This document shows positions 1-10,195 of a stretch of 64,000 nt of DNA, in pieces. Position 1 is the first letter of the stretch. Each line of letters starts with the position of its first letter. Source of the DNA: Burkholderia sp. PAMC 26561 (GTDB lineage Bacteria > Pseudomonadota > Gammaproteobacteria > Burkholderiales > Burkholderiaceae); contig NZ_CP014315.1 in NCBI RefSeq assembly GCF_001557535.2, positions 558,001 to 622,000 of the forward strand, written 5' to 3'. Made by a program: the position numbers and the translations under genes. The notes beneath the pieces are model-generated. The model worked only from the letters and a program-made list of their open reading frames with translations. It was not told the origin of the DNA and made no database searches.

Positions 1-886
1 TGGAAATGGCAACCGGATGGCGGCGCGAGCGGACTCGGCATTTCGCCGCGAATGGCGGTGAAGTGCTTCTTGCGCACATCGATACGAGGAATTTCCGCAA
101 GCAAGGTTTGCGTGTACGGATGGTTCGGACGCCGGAATATCTCTTCAACAGGCGCGCTTTCCACCACGCGACCGAGATACATGATCACCACGCGATCGGA
201 TAATTGTTCGACCACGCCAAGATCGTGGCTGATGAACAAATACGTGAGGTTTAACTGCTCGCGCAGGTCCATGAAGAGATTCAGGATCTGCGCTTGTATT
301 GATACATCCAGCGCGGCTACGGCTTCGTCGCAGACGAGCATCGACGGATTGACGGCAAGCGCCCGCGCGATACCAATGCGCTGCCGCTGACCGCCGCTGA
401 ATTCATGCGGGTATCTGTCTGCCAGTGACGGATCGAGCCCCGCGCTTTTCAGTTGCGCAGCCACGTATGCGTCGAGATCGGCGCGTTGGACCATGCCGTG
501 AATCAGCGGTGCTTCACCGACGATATCGCGCACCCGCCGCCTCGGATTCAGGCTCGAATACGGGTCCTGGAAAATCATCTGGATCGCAAGCCTGGCGGCA
601 CGCAATGCGTCGGGTGACATGGATTCGCGGTCGTGGCCGTCGACCATCACATCGCCTTCCGTCGGCGCGATGAGGCCCGAGACGATCCGGCCGAGCGTCG
701 ATTTTCCGCAGCCCGATTCGCCGACAAGACCGACTACTTCGCCGGGCTGTATTGCGAGATCGACGTGATCGACTGCACGCGTGATTGCATGCGGCGCGAG
801 GAGTTTGCGTTCACGCAGCCAGCGCGCTGCAGTGTTGTCGTCGCGTTCGCCAAAGCGCTGGCTGACACCGCGCAGCTCGATGAGGC

Positions 887-890
<4 letters not shown>
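1..890 (-). CDS. Dipeptide/oligopeptide ABC transporter ATPase, DppF-like (3' end outside window)
   Basis: Leftward gene truncated by the window edge, with about 296 residues visible. It is the second cytoplasmic ATPase of a Dpp/Opp-type peptide importer. The translation shows a Walker A (GESGCGKST), a Q-loop region (IFQDPYSSLNP), the signature FSGGQRQRIGIARAL, a Walker B reading LVCDEAVAALD and an H-loop (ISHDLG). The Walker B context has DEAVAALD where many homologues have DEPVSALD. The ATG at 890 overlaps the stop of the upstream ATPase gene (ATGA), so translation is coupled. The visible C-terminus reaches the usual oligopeptide-transporter tail (MPSPLAPPSGCHF). The substrate is unknown, and no substrate-binding protein gene lies inside the window. 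Confidence 0.9.
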
Positions 891-1920
<1,030 letters not shown>

Positions 1921-1924
<4 letters not shown>

Positions 1925-2847
1925 TTCACGAACCTCGGATTGAGCAATTCGCGCAGACGGTCGCCGACCATGTTTATCGATACGAGGATGGCGAGCAGCG
2001 CAAGACCCGGGTAGACGCTCGTCCAGTATTCGCCCGAGAGCATGGTCTGGTAGCCGTTGGCAATCAGCAGCCCGAGCGATGGTTCCGTGATCGGCACGCC
2101 GAGCCCGAGAAACGACAACGTTGCTTCCAGCGTGATTGCGCGTGCGACCTGCAGCGTGCCGACCACGATCAGCGGCGGCAGGCAATTCGGCAGCATATGA
2201 ACGAGCACGATGCGCCAGTTCGGAATTGCCAGGCTGCGCGCCGCTTCGACATACTCGCGCCGGGCTTCGACTAAAGCCTGCGCGCGCGCTGTGCGGGCGT
2301 AGTACGCCCATTCGATCAGCACCAAAGTGAGCACGACGTTCGTCACGCTTTTGCCGAGGAACGCGAGCAGCATCATCGCGACCAGGATGGACGGGAAGGC
2401 GAGCAGCAAATCGACAAGCCGCATGATGAGGCTGTCCACCTTGCCGCCTGCGTATGCCGCGATCAACCCGAATACTGTGCCAACGACGCCCGCGATTACT
2501 GCCGAGCCAAGACCCACTGACAAGCTCAGGCGCAAGCCATAGAGCATCGCTGAATAGAGGTCGCGGCCCTGGCCGTCGGTACCGAGCCAGTACGCGTGGG
2601 TGCCGGCGCTGTTCATGGAGCCGGGCGGAAGGCGGGCATCGAGGACATCGAGCTGAAGGAGGTCGTAGGGATTTTGCGGCGTGATATACGGCGCGAAAAC
2701 CGCGGCAAGCATGAGCAACACCGTAACGATCAACGCGCCCAGCGCGACCGGCGAGCGCACGAAATCGGCCACGAGTTGACGCCACGGCGACCGGCGCTTC
2801 GATACAGCGCGCACAGGCGTTCCGGGAACGAGAGGCGTGGCGCTCAT
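1921..2847 (-). CDS. Dipeptide/oligopeptide ABC transporter permease, DppC-like
   Basis: Inner-membrane permease of 308 residues. It has a cytoplasmic N-terminal tail, a first membrane segment near residues 33-53, a periplasmic stretch containing the DppC-family LGTDGQGRDL motif, then five hydrophobic segments with the EAA loop (EYVEAARSLAIPNWRIVLVHM) that contacts the ATPases. The length matches the family. Both ends overlap neighbouring genes by four bases (ATGA), so it is translationally coupled with the DppB-like and DppD-like genes. The substrate cannot be assigned from sequence. Confidence 0.92.
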
Positions 2848-3818
2848 TGCGTGCCCTCCAGCCGCACGCGCGGATCGAGGAATTTATAGAGGATATCGAC
2901 CAGCAGGTTCAGCGTGACGAACATGCACACGACCACGATCAGGTACGAAAGGATCACCGGCCGATCGAGCGCGTTGATGCTGTCGAGAATCAGCTTGCCT
3001 GCGCCGGGCCACGAGAAAACGGTCTCCGTCACGACCGCGAACGCAATGGTCGAACCAAACTCGAGTCCGATCACCGTGACGAGCGGTATCAGCGTGTTGC
3101 GCAAGATATGCACGAGCACGACACGCATCGGCGACAAACCCTTGGCGCGCGCAAAGCGCACATGTTCCATCGGCATGACTTCGCGCACGCCGGCGCTCGT
3201 CAGGCGCAACACGAGCGAGACCTTGAAAAGCGAGAGATTCAGCGCGGGCAAAATAAGGTGGCGCAGCCCGTCGATGGTCAGCCACGACCATTGCACACCG
3301 AACAGGCTTGCAGTTTCACCGCGCCCGCTCGCAGGCAGCCATCCGAGCTTTACGCTGAAGAGCATGATCAGCATCAGGCCCACCCAGAACGTAGGCAGCG
3401 AGAAGCCGACAATGCTGCCCGTCATCAACATCTTCGAAAGCGGATTGCGCGGATGCAAGCCCGAAAAAAGCCCAAGCGGAATGCCGATGAAAAGCGCCAG
3501 CAGCAGCGCCGATACCGCCAGTTCGAGTGTCGCCGGAAGGCGTTGCAGGATCAGGCGAATCGCGGGTTCGTTATAAACGAAGCTATTGCCGAGATCGCCG
3601 TGCGCGGCGCCCGCGAGAAACGCGAGGTACTGCTTCCACAGCGGCTGATCGAGGCCAAGTTGCGCGATGATCCGCGCGCGATCGACCTGGTCGACATCCT
3701 GCCCGATGAGGATATCGATTGGATTGCCGATCGCATGCAAGCCGATGAACACGATCAGCGTCATCAGCAGCACAACGAACGCCGCTTGCGCGACGCGGCG
3801 AACGAGCCAGCCGCTCAT
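2844..3818 (-). CDS. Dipeptide/oligopeptide ABC transporter permease, DppB-like
   Basis: Inner-membrane permease of 324 residues with the DppB layout. There is an N-terminal membrane anchor (residues 8-28), a periplasmic domain, then a five-helix permease domain with the EAA-type loop (EHVRFARAKGLSPMRVVLVHI). The C-terminal FLDPRVR is also typical. It is coupled by ATGA overlaps to the flavoprotein gene upstream and the DppC-like gene downstream, so the importer is co-transcribed with an oxidative enzyme. Confidence 0.92.
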   Translation of the reverse strand: MSGWLVRRVAQAAFVVLLMTLIVFIGLHAIGNPIDILIGQDVDQVDRARIIAQLGLDQPLWKQYLAFLAGAAHGDLGNSFVYNEPAIRLILQRLPATLELAVSALLLALFIGIPLGLFSGLHPRNPLSKMLMTGSIVGFSLPTFWVGLMLIMLFSVKLGWLPASGRGETASLFGVQWSWLTIDGLRHLILPALNLSLFKVSLVLRLTSAGVREVMPMEHVRFARAKGLSPMRVVLVHILRNTLIPLVTVIGLEFGSTIAFAVVTETVFSWPGAGKLILDSINALDRPVILSYLIVVVCMFVTLNLLVDILYKFLDPRVRLEGTQ

Positions 3819-5293
3819 CGGTCCCCCGCATACTGGGGCGGTGCGTCGGCGGGCGTGAATTCATCGCCGAAAAGTTCGGGCTCCGCGTAGGCTTCGAGCG
3901 CCGCGTAATGCTGCTCCACGTCTTCGCGGTACAGCAAACTCGCGATGCCTTGCGCGAGACGTTTCGCGCCCGTGCTGATGGCGGGAATGTCGCCGGAGAC
4001 GGCGCCGTGCGAAAGCGTTGCCGGATAGCAGAAGCAATGAACATTCGACAAACCCGGGCAATCCCCCGGCGTCTTCCCGATGAATTCGAAGGCCGGGCCG
4101 ACATCGGGTGAGTCGGACAGTTCGGCGTCTTCGTCACCAGGTGGCGGGGTGTACCGGTCGGCCCATGTGCGGATGAACGGCGCGAACGCGGCGAATTCCG
4201 GGCGCGCGTTCCAGTCCACCTTGAAGCCCGTCGAGACGATCAGGAAGTCGGCCGCGAATGTGCCCTTCGGCGTGTGGATGGCGAGACCATCGGCTGTTTC
4301 TTCCACCGACAAAACCGGGCAGCCAAGATTGAACCGCACGCTGGGATGATGACGCGACACCCGTAACGTGCTGCCCCGCGGCGGCGGCACCTGCACCGTA
4401 TTGATGTAGTGCCGGATCTTCCACTTCCATTCATCGGGAAGAGTCTGGTGGCCGTGCGTCAGGCCCGGATTGCCTGCACCCTTGCCCTTGTTCACGCGTG
4501 GCAGGTCCGGACGTCTGATCAGCAAATCGACACTCGCAGCGCCGGCTTCAAGTGCGGTCGCCGCACTGTCCATGGCCGACGATCCGCCCCCGACGACGGC
4601 GATACGCTTGCCGCGAAGTGTGCTGAAATCAACCCTGTTCGATGAATGCGCCCAACGCGAACGCGGCAACCCGTCGATAAAACCCGGCAACGCCGGTCCG
4701 CCCAGACCATCGCGTCCGGTTGCAAGCACGACGCGCCGCGCGAAGACATCGAAACGTTTTTCGTGCGTGCGAACGCTCAGCACCACAAGACCATCCGCAC
4801 GCGGCGTCACGGCTTCGATGATGTGGCCATTGCGGACGTCGAGTGCGAGCACGCGGCGATACCAGACCAGATATTCCATCCACTGCAGCCGGTCGATCTT
4901 GTCGAGCGCCTGCCATGCTTCAGCCCCGAACTGCGCTTCGAACCACGCGCGAAACGTGAGTGCGGGCAAGCCGAGCGCCGGCCCGGTCAGCTGTTTTGGC
5001 GAGCGTAGCGTTTCCATGCGCGCAGTCGTGGCCCAGGGTCCTTCGAACCCCTGCGGCGAGCGATCGAAGATGCGTGCGCGCACGCCGAGCAACTTCAACG
5101 CCGCCGATGCCGCCATCCCCGCCATCCCGCCGCCGATCACCGCGACGTCCAGCACGTCATGGCCATTGTGCGTCCTGCTCGTCACCCATTCGCGCGCCGG
5201 CAATTCGAGAAGGGACAGGTCCTCGGCAAGCCGCGCCTCGAGCGCCGCGAGCCCTTTGATCTGGTTCGATGAAACGTTGATGTCGAGGCTCAC
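3815..5293 (-). CDS. FAD/NAD(P)-dependent oxidoreductase, flavin monooxygenase-like
   Basis: Protein of 492 residues with two dinucleotide-binding folds. The first GxGxxG (VIGGGMAGMAASAAL) near residues 52-66 binds FAD. The second (VVGGGSSAMDSAAT), about 170 residues later, fits NADPH binding. This layout suits flavin-containing or Baeyer-Villiger-like monooxygenases and related oxidoreductases. Translation starts at a GTG whose sequence overlaps the LysR stop (GTGA). It is followed without a gap by the four importer genes, so the likely role is oxidative attack on the imported compound. The reaction and substrate are not known. Confidence 0.8.
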   Translation of the reverse strand: MSLDINVSSNQIKGLAALEARLAEDLSLLELPAREWVTSRTHNGHDVLDVAVIGGGMAGMAASAALKLLGVRARIFDRSPQGFEGPWATTARMETLRSPKQLTGPALGLPALTFRAWFEAQFGAEAWQALDKIDRLQWMEYLVWYRRVLALDVRNGHIIEAVTPRADGLVVLSVRTHEKRFDVFARRVVLATGRDGLGGPALPGFIDGLPRSRWAHSSNRVDFSTLRGKRIAVVGGGSSAMDSAATALEAGAASVDLLIRRPDLPRVNKGKGAGNPGLTHGHQTLPDEWKWKIRHYINTVQVPPPRGSTLRVSRHHPSVRFNLGCPVLSVEETADGLAIHTPKGTFAADFLIVSTGFKVDWNARPEFAAFAPFIRTWADRYTPPPGDEDAELSDSPDVGPAFEFIGKTPGDCPGLSNVHCFCYPATLSHGAVSGDIPAISTGAKRLAQGIASLLYREDVEQHYAALEAYAEPELFGDEFTPADAPPQYAGDR

Positions 5294-6279
5294 GTGGCGG
5301 GCTCTTCGGTCGGATTGAGGGTGTCGTCGGCTTCGCCGTAGAGCGCCTGGAGAATCGCGCTGTGCTGGCCGGCGTCGTGCAGGACGAAGTCGGGAAGGAT
5401 CTCGGCGGCGGCGTGCATGAGGGCATCGGCGGCGGCCAGCGTCGCCGCGCTCGGCGGCCGGAACTCCGGTGTGATGACGCCGAACAGGAACGGTATGCGG
5501 ATATCGAGCGGGCGCAGCACCACGCCTTCCACGGGCAAACCGTGTGCGGTCACCGGTTCCAGCACGGCGAGCCCGAGGCCCGCGCGAACGGCTCCAAGCG
5601 CATTCAGCGATGAGTTCGTTTCGATCACGCCAGCCGTGCGCACGCCGGCTTGCGCGAACGCCGCATCGAGACGGGGGCGCAGGCGGTAGGGGTTTTGCAT
5701 CGTTACAAGACGGCGGCCGGCGAAGTCGCTCAACGCGATACGCGGCGCTTTTGCCAGCGGGTCATCGGCGCGCACGGCGGCCACGCACGCAGACTCGCCA
5801 ATCCAGTGAACGAGCACGCCGCGATGTTCCAGCGGCAAGCTGGACACGCCCAGATCGACCATGCCGTTCAGTACGGCGTCGACGACCTGTTCGGGCGCGG
5901 CGCTGCGCAGATGCACGGATTCGAGCGCATGGGTCAGGTTGAGCAACGCGAGCGCGTGGGGCACGAGGCCGGCCGCAAGCGCGGACGTGGCAGCGATGGT
6001 CAGCGGCGGTGGCGCCTGCATTGCGATCTGTTCCGCACGCGACTTGACCTGTCTCAGGCTTGCAAGCGTGCGTTCTACGTCCTGGTGAAGCTCGGACGCC
6101 TCACGCGTCGGCGCGACGCGCGGACCGAAACGCTGGAATAGCGGGTAGCCGATCTCCGCCTCGAGTTCTTGTATGGAACGCGATACCGCCGGCTGCGATC
6201 GCCCGAGCAAGCGCCCGGCAGCGGTGACGCTTCCGGCGGACATGACGGCTGCAAAGGCTTCGAGTTGGCGAATTTCCAT
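5290..6279 (-). CDS. LysR-family transcriptional regulator, first gene of the ABC/flavoprotein operon
   Basis: LysR regulator of 329 residues. The N-terminal winged HTH is clear (AGSVTAAGRLLGRSQPAVSR), followed by the effector-binding domain. The ATG at 6279 is preferred over the upstream in-frame start at 6354, because MEIRQLEAF is the usual LysR beginning. Unlike most LysR genes it is not divergent from its target. It is the promoter-proximal gene, and its stop overlaps the start of the flavoprotein gene. This arrangement suggests it controls its own operon. The effector is unknown. Confidence 0.9.
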   Translation of the reverse strand: MEIRQLEAFAAVMSAGSVTAAGRLLGRSQPAVSRSIQELEAEIGYPLFQRFGPRVAPTREASELHQDVERTLASLRQVKSRAEQIAMQAPPPLTIAATSALAAGLVPHALALLNLTHALESVHLRSAAPEQVVDAVLNGMVDLGVSSLPLEHRGVLVHWIGESACVAAVRADDPLAKAPRIALSDFAGRRLVTMQNPYRLRPRLDAAFAQAGVRTAGVIETNSSLNALGAVRAGLGLAVLEPVTAHGLPVEGVVLRPLDIRIPFLFGVITPEFRPPSAATLAAADALMHAAAEILPDFVLHDAGQHSAILQALYGEADDTLNPTEEPAT

Positions 6280-6431
6280 GGCCGGCGGATTGGGTATCAG
6301 TGAATGCAGAAAACACATTCTTGCGCCGCGACCATGCGAAATGCAAATGATCAAAAGTTATATTGATAGATAAAAGCGCGAAGCAGGGCCCCTTTCTCAT
6401 CCGGACGCCCGGCCGCGCGCCTGTGCAGTCT

Positions 6432-7769
6432 TCAAATCGTGGCAGTTTTCGTGCGCGTCGGTGCGGCTTTGTCGAGGAAAGAAAAGAATGCGTCCGCTGC
6501 ATATCCCGCGAGGAAGGCGACCGCGAGCGGTGACGCGGAACCCACTTGTGTCTTCCAGACGCTGCCAAACAGTCCGATCACAGAGCCCACAATCAGCGCG
6601 ATGATGAGCCGGGTTCGATTTGAATAACGCGCATTTGCGGGGTCGAATGTCCTGGAACTGATTTGCGCCGCCGATTCGCGCAGGATGTAAGCGAGCGCGC
6701 CAAGCACTGCGTAAAGCACCGGGAGTAGATATGACGTTACCGCGCCCCAGAAGATATCGCTGGTGCGCTCCGCGTTTTGCGCCATCGCGCGAATGTCCTG
6801 ATACACGGCAAGTTTGCGCATGCCGTCGTCGACCGCGTCTTCCGGGCCTATCGCTTTTGGCGGTATCGAAATCTGGGTTCCGGCGTCTGTCGGTTCGAGC
6901 AGGATTGGAAGCAATAGCTCCAGGTTCTCACGCTGCGTAGGCCCGCTCAGCATCCACGGCGATCCATATACGTTGTCCGATCCATGTCCCGTAAGCCGGA
7001 TCAGCCAAAGCGTTTCTGCGTAAAGCTGACGATTGTTCCGCGAGAAATCCTGGAGGGTCTCTTTAAGCAGTCGCGCCGCCGGGGTCTGCGACAAACCCAG
7101 GTCGGTTATTTCCCACGAATCTGACGCAGGAGCAGGTGCCGCCGCGGCATCCGACCCCTGGGTTGATCCGGACGCAATCCTGATCAGGTCTCCGTTTTTC
7201 AGGGAGGGCGCGGCTCCCGTTCTGGTTTTTTCGGCGCTTGCGGATGCGACCGGCGCCGAAGCTCCCTGGACCGCTTTGGCCTTGATGATGGCGATCCGGT
7301 AGTCCTGCAACTGATCGTGAATGAGCAGGGCGTTTTTATCGTTTTGGTCGATCAGCGATTTACCTTTCACCGAGAGATCCGAGCCCGTGAAGCAAAGCAT
7401 GGATACAGGCACGATGAAAATCACCAGCCAAAGCGTCAGCCGGGAATAGAACCTTGCGATCTTCTTGGCATCGGAGATCGTTCCTGACGCGAGCGTTTCC
7501 AGCGAACACGGCTGGATGGCTTTGGCGATAGACGTTTTCGCAGCGTACAGGTCCTTTTCAATGTCAGGTGTCCATTTGCCTCGTGCAAAAGCTTCACGGG
7601 CAACCGCGATCGCCCGTATGGACTCGGGCGGAAGTTCGATAGCTTTATCCGCCGCATAGTCCAGCATCTTCTCGCAATCCTCGAGGAGCCTGGGAATATG
7701 GCGACCGGCGAAATTCCAGCATCCCTGCCGTTGTGGACATACAGCATCGTTGGCGGTGGTATCGCACAT
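6432..7769 (-). CDS. Hypothetical membrane protein, family not recognised
   Basis: Protein of 445 residues that I do not recognise. The N-terminal 100 residues are soluble with an early Cys pair (CPQRQGC). A membrane segment lies near 108-130. A long soluble, probably periplasmic, region of about 200 residues includes an Ala/Ser-rich low-complexity stretch. Three more hydrophobic segments near 343-365, 386-405 and 410-427 close the protein. The ATG at 7769 has a good GGAG ribosome site. It stands alone between a LysR gene and an MFS exporter, and nothing in context gives a function. Confidence 0.65.
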   Translation of the reverse strand: MCDTTANDAVCPQRQGCWNFAGRHIPRLLEDCEKMLDYAADKAIELPPESIRAIAVAREAFARGKWTPDIEKDLYAAKTSIAKAIQPCSLETLASGTISDAKKIARFYSRLTLWLVIFIVPVSMLCFTGSDLSVKGKSLIDQNDKNALLIHDQLQDYRIAIIKAKAVQGASAPVASASAEKTRTGAAPSLKNGDLIRIASGSTQGSDAAAAPAPASDSWEITDLGLSQTPAARLLKETLQDFSRNNRQLYAETLWLIRLTGHGSDNVYGSPWMLSGPTQRENLELLLPILLEPTDAGTQISIPPKAIGPEDAVDDGMRKLAVYQDIRAMAQNAERTSDIFWGAVTSYLLPVLYAVLGALAYILRESAAQISSRTFDPANARYSNRTRLIIALIVGSVIGLFGSVWKTQVGSASPLAVAFLAGYAADAFFSFLDKAAPTRTKTATI

Positions 7770-7934
7770 GGTCGGCTCCGGGCGGATAAAAGAATGTTTG
7801 TTTCTGAGTTTCCTTGTCTAGCGCAAACGATTGGCAGGGAGATGGATTGAAATTTTTTATGTGCCTTGGCGAACACACGTTACGTACGTGATGGCGCGCC
7901 GAGTCTTGGCGAAGCGATGTGCAACGCGTGGAAT

Positions 7935-9167
7935 TCAATGCAGTAATCGCGCCGCGTTCTGTTGTGCACGGCCTGGGGTGGTTCGTAATGTAAGCGCCCA
8001 AAACACCAGCGCAACAGCGCTTGCCGCAAAGCCAAGCGTACATACGCCGCTCCACCCGTCTCTTGCATAAACCCAAGTCGATAACACCGCGCCGAGCCCG
8101 CTGCCAACAGAATAAAACAGCATGTAGCAGCCAACCAGCCGTCCGTGCGCTTCGGGCCGGGTGCTGAAGATCATGCTCTGGTTGATCACGTGGATGGCTT
8201 GTCCGCCCATATCGAGCAGGACGATGCCGGCAATCAGAAGCGCAATGCCATGCGGCATGAAGCCGATGGGAATCCAGCACGCCAGCATGCACACCAGCGC
8301 GACACCTGTTGTCCATTGCCCGAGTCCGCGGTCTGCGAGATGGCCCGCACGCGCGGCCGCAAGCGCGCCGATCGCACCGACCAGACCGAACGCGCCGATT
8401 TGTGTATGCGACATCGAGAAAGGCGGCGCACTCAGGGGCAAGACCAACGCGCTCCAGAAGATGCTGAAGGCCGCGAACATCAGCAGTCCGATCATTCCGC
8501 GGACCTGCAGCACGCGTTCTTCGGCGAGCAGCGTGAACATGGAGCGCAACAGCTTCCGATAGGTGAGCGTCACCAACTGAACATGCGGCAACGGCAACGC
8601 ACAGGACAGCACGATCAACATGATTGCCGCCAGCACGCTCGACAGGAAATACACCCAGCGCCAGCCGGCGATGTCCGTCACCACGCCCGCCAAAGAACGC
8701 GCCATGAGCAAACCGACCACCACGCCGCTTTGCGTTGCGCCCACGACTCTTCCGCGTTCCGATTCGTGCGCGAGCGTCGCGGAGTATGCAATCAGCCCTT
8801 GCGTCATCGCGGTGCCCGCCATGCCCACGCCGACCATGCCGATCAGCAACAAAACGGGCGACACCGCAAGTCCGACGACGATCAACGCCACTGCGAGAAA
8901 CACGAGCTGCGCGCAGATCAGTCGTTTGCGATTCACGAGGTCTCCAAGCGGCACGACCAGCAACAAGGCAAGAGCGCACCCAACTTGAGTTGCAGTGATC
9001 ACGCCGCCGACCACTGCGTGACTGATACGGAAGTCTGCTGCAATCGCATCCAGCAACGGTTGTGCGTAATACACGTTCGCGACACTCGCAGCGCAACAGA
9101 CTGCGAGCAACAACACCAACGGGACCGGCACACGAAGCGGTATGTGTTGTGCGCTTGCTGGATTCAT
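7935..9167 (-). CDS. MFS transporter (putative drug/metabolite exporter)
   Basis: Twelve-helix major facilitator protein of 410 residues, with the motif A-like loop GDLVNRKRL between helices 2 and 3 and the VGxxxSGVVVGLL stretch (motif C region) in the fifth helix. Family length is normal. It is divergent from the HxlR-type regulator at 9307 and shares a 139-bp intergenic region with inverted repeats. The context suggests an inducible efflux pump repressed or activated by that regulator. The substrate is not predictable. Confidence 0.85.
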   Translation of the reverse strand: MNPASAQHIPLRVPVPLVLLLAVCCAASVANVYYAQPLLDAIAADFRISHAVVGGVITATQVGCALALLLVVPLGDLVNRKRLICAQLVFLAVALIVVGLAVSPVLLLIGMVGVGMAGTAMTQGLIAYSATLAHESERGRVVGATQSGVVVGLLMARSLAGVVTDIAGWRWVYFLSSVLAAIMLIVLSCALPLPHVQLVTLTYRKLLRSMFTLLAEERVLQVRGMIGLLMFAAFSIFWSALVLPLSAPPFSMSHTQIGAFGLVGAIGALAAARAGHLADRGLGQWTTGVALVCMLACWIPIGFMPHGIALLIAGIVLLDMGGQAIHVINQSMIFSTRPEAHGRLVGCYMLFYSVGSGLGAVLSTWVYARDGWSGVCTLGFAASAVALVFWALTLRTTPGRAQQNAARLLH

Positions 9168-9191
9168 CGGTCATTCCTCCGGTCGTCAAAT

Positions 9192-9250
9192 CTAGTTGCG
9201 AATTAAAACTGGTTTGAGTGTAAATGAAACCTGTTTTAAAATGCAACTAG
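9192..9250. promoter_or_regulatory. Probable operator region of the MFS/HxlR divergent pair
   Basis: The AT-rich intergenic region contains a perfect inverted repeat, CTAGTTGC at 9192-9199 and GCAACTAG at 9243-9250. Between and after the arms lie direct copies of a GTTTGAG/GTTTTAA element (near 9212, 9233 and 9250). This is the most likely binding site for the adjacent HxlR-type regulator. The assignment is by position and symmetry only. Confidence 0.5.
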
Positions 9251-9306
9251 TTTGAGCGACGCGTACAAGCGATCGTTTTTTCGAAAGCAACGATGGAGGT
9301 GGTGCA

Positions 9307-9759
9307 ATGGCTCGAAGCAAAGGCCTCTCGGATTCATCGTGCCCGGTGGCGCGGGCACTCGACGTTGTCGGTGACCGCTGGTCGATGCTGATCATTCGCG
9401 ACGCATTCGATGGCGTTCGCCGGTTTGGAGCGTTCCAGGAAAGCCTTCTTATCGCGCGGAACATCTTGACGGACCGGCTCAAGCAGCTTGTCGAGTCGGG
9501 CGTGCTGGATTGCGTTCCGGCATCGGACGGATCGGCTTATTGGGAATATGTGCTGACGCCCAGAGGCAAGGCGTTGTTCCCGGTGATCGTCACGTTGCGG
9601 CAGTGGGGCGAAGGGAATCTGTTCGAACGGGGAGAGAAACACTCGGTGCTCATCGACAGAACGAACGGAAAGCCGGTTCCCGCGCTCGCGTTGAAAAATG
9701 CGGGCGGGAAAGCGCTGGCGATGGAGGAGACGTTTGTGAAGAAGGTAGGGGAACGATGA
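9307..9759 (+). CDS. HxlR-family winged-helix transcriptional regulator
   Basis: DNA-binding protein of 150 residues. The HxlR signature is clear: a Cys near the N-terminus (SSCPVARALDVVGDRW), then the winged helix with RFGAFQESLLIARNILTDRL. The ATG has a strong GGAGG ribosome site (about 9293-9297). It is divergent from the MFS exporter gene at 7935-9167 and probably controls it. HxlR members respond to aldehydes, quinones or redox signals. The lone N-terminal Cys is compatible with redox sensing but not proof of it. Confidence 0.88.
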   Translation: MARSKGLSDSSCPVARALDVVGDRWSMLIIRDAFDGVRRFGAFQESLLIARNILTDRLKQLVESGVLDCVPASDGSAYWEYVLTPRGKALFPVIVTLRQWGEGNLFERGEKHSVLIDRTNGKPVPALALKNAGGKALAMEETFVKKVGER

Positions 9760-9764
9760 CGTTT

Positions 9765-9805
9765 TGCTAGATGCTTCCCCGGCAATGCCGGAGAAGCATC
9801 TAGCA
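9765..9805. terminator. Long perfect hairpin between convergent genes
   Basis: A 13-bp perfect stem (9765-9777 with 9793-9805) encloses an inner 5-bp stem (CCGGC at 9779-9783 with GCCGG at 9787-9791). It lies between the convergent HxlR and cbpM genes, where a bidirectional terminator is expected. Neither side has a good U-tract, so it could instead be a REP-like element. Confidence 0.5.
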
Positions 9806-9841
9806 TCAAACCGCCAGGCACAAGTTCGGTGTATTGCCGTA

Positions 9842-10189
9842 TCAAGGCTCCGACGACGCTTCGAAGGAATCGCCCTGATCATTCTGGCGCGCCAGGCGGG
9901 CGCGCAATACGTCGATCTGATCGAGCAGATCAAGCGCGAGCGCGACACCTTGAGCATTCAGTTCCAGATCCCGTGTGAGCCGTTGCGCGGTGACAGCGCG
10001 TCGCAGCGAGGCGCCACTGAACCGCCATTCCTCGATGCGCGCGCCCCGAGGTTCAAACGCGCCCTCGTTCACCCACAGCGTGAACTGCTCTTCGGACGCA
10101 CCCGTGACGCGGCACAGTTCGATCAGCGTGAACTCGACGTGTTCCTCGACAACCTCGCCCTGCAGATAGACCGGATCGTTTTCTTTCAT
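9842..10189 (-). CDS. cbpM: Chaperone modulator CbpM
   Basis: Small protein of 115 residues with the CbpM/MerR-like layout: an N-terminal helix-turn-helix-like segment (TLIELCRVTGASEEQFTLWV) and a C-terminal helical region. CbpM proteins bind the J-domain of CbpA and inhibit its co-chaperone and DNA-binding activity. It starts 6 bp after the cbpA stop, so the two are an operon as in other Gram-negative bacteria. Confidence 0.88.
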   Translation of the reverse strand: MKENDPVYLQGEVVEEHVEFTLIELCRVTGASEEQFTLWVNEGAFEPRGARIEEWRFSGASLRRAVTAQRLTRDLELNAQGVALALDLLDQIDVLRARLARQNDQGDSFEASSEP

Positions 10190-10195
10190 GATGGG

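Noticed and set aside
2847..3890. 347-residue plus-strand open frame opposite the DppB-like gene
   Set aside because: His/Arg/Gln-rich shadow of a well-supported permease; no domain, no ribosome site.
8145..9206. 353-residue plus-strand frame
   Set aside because: Antisense shadow of the MFS exporter, with low-complexity Arg/His/Gln composition.
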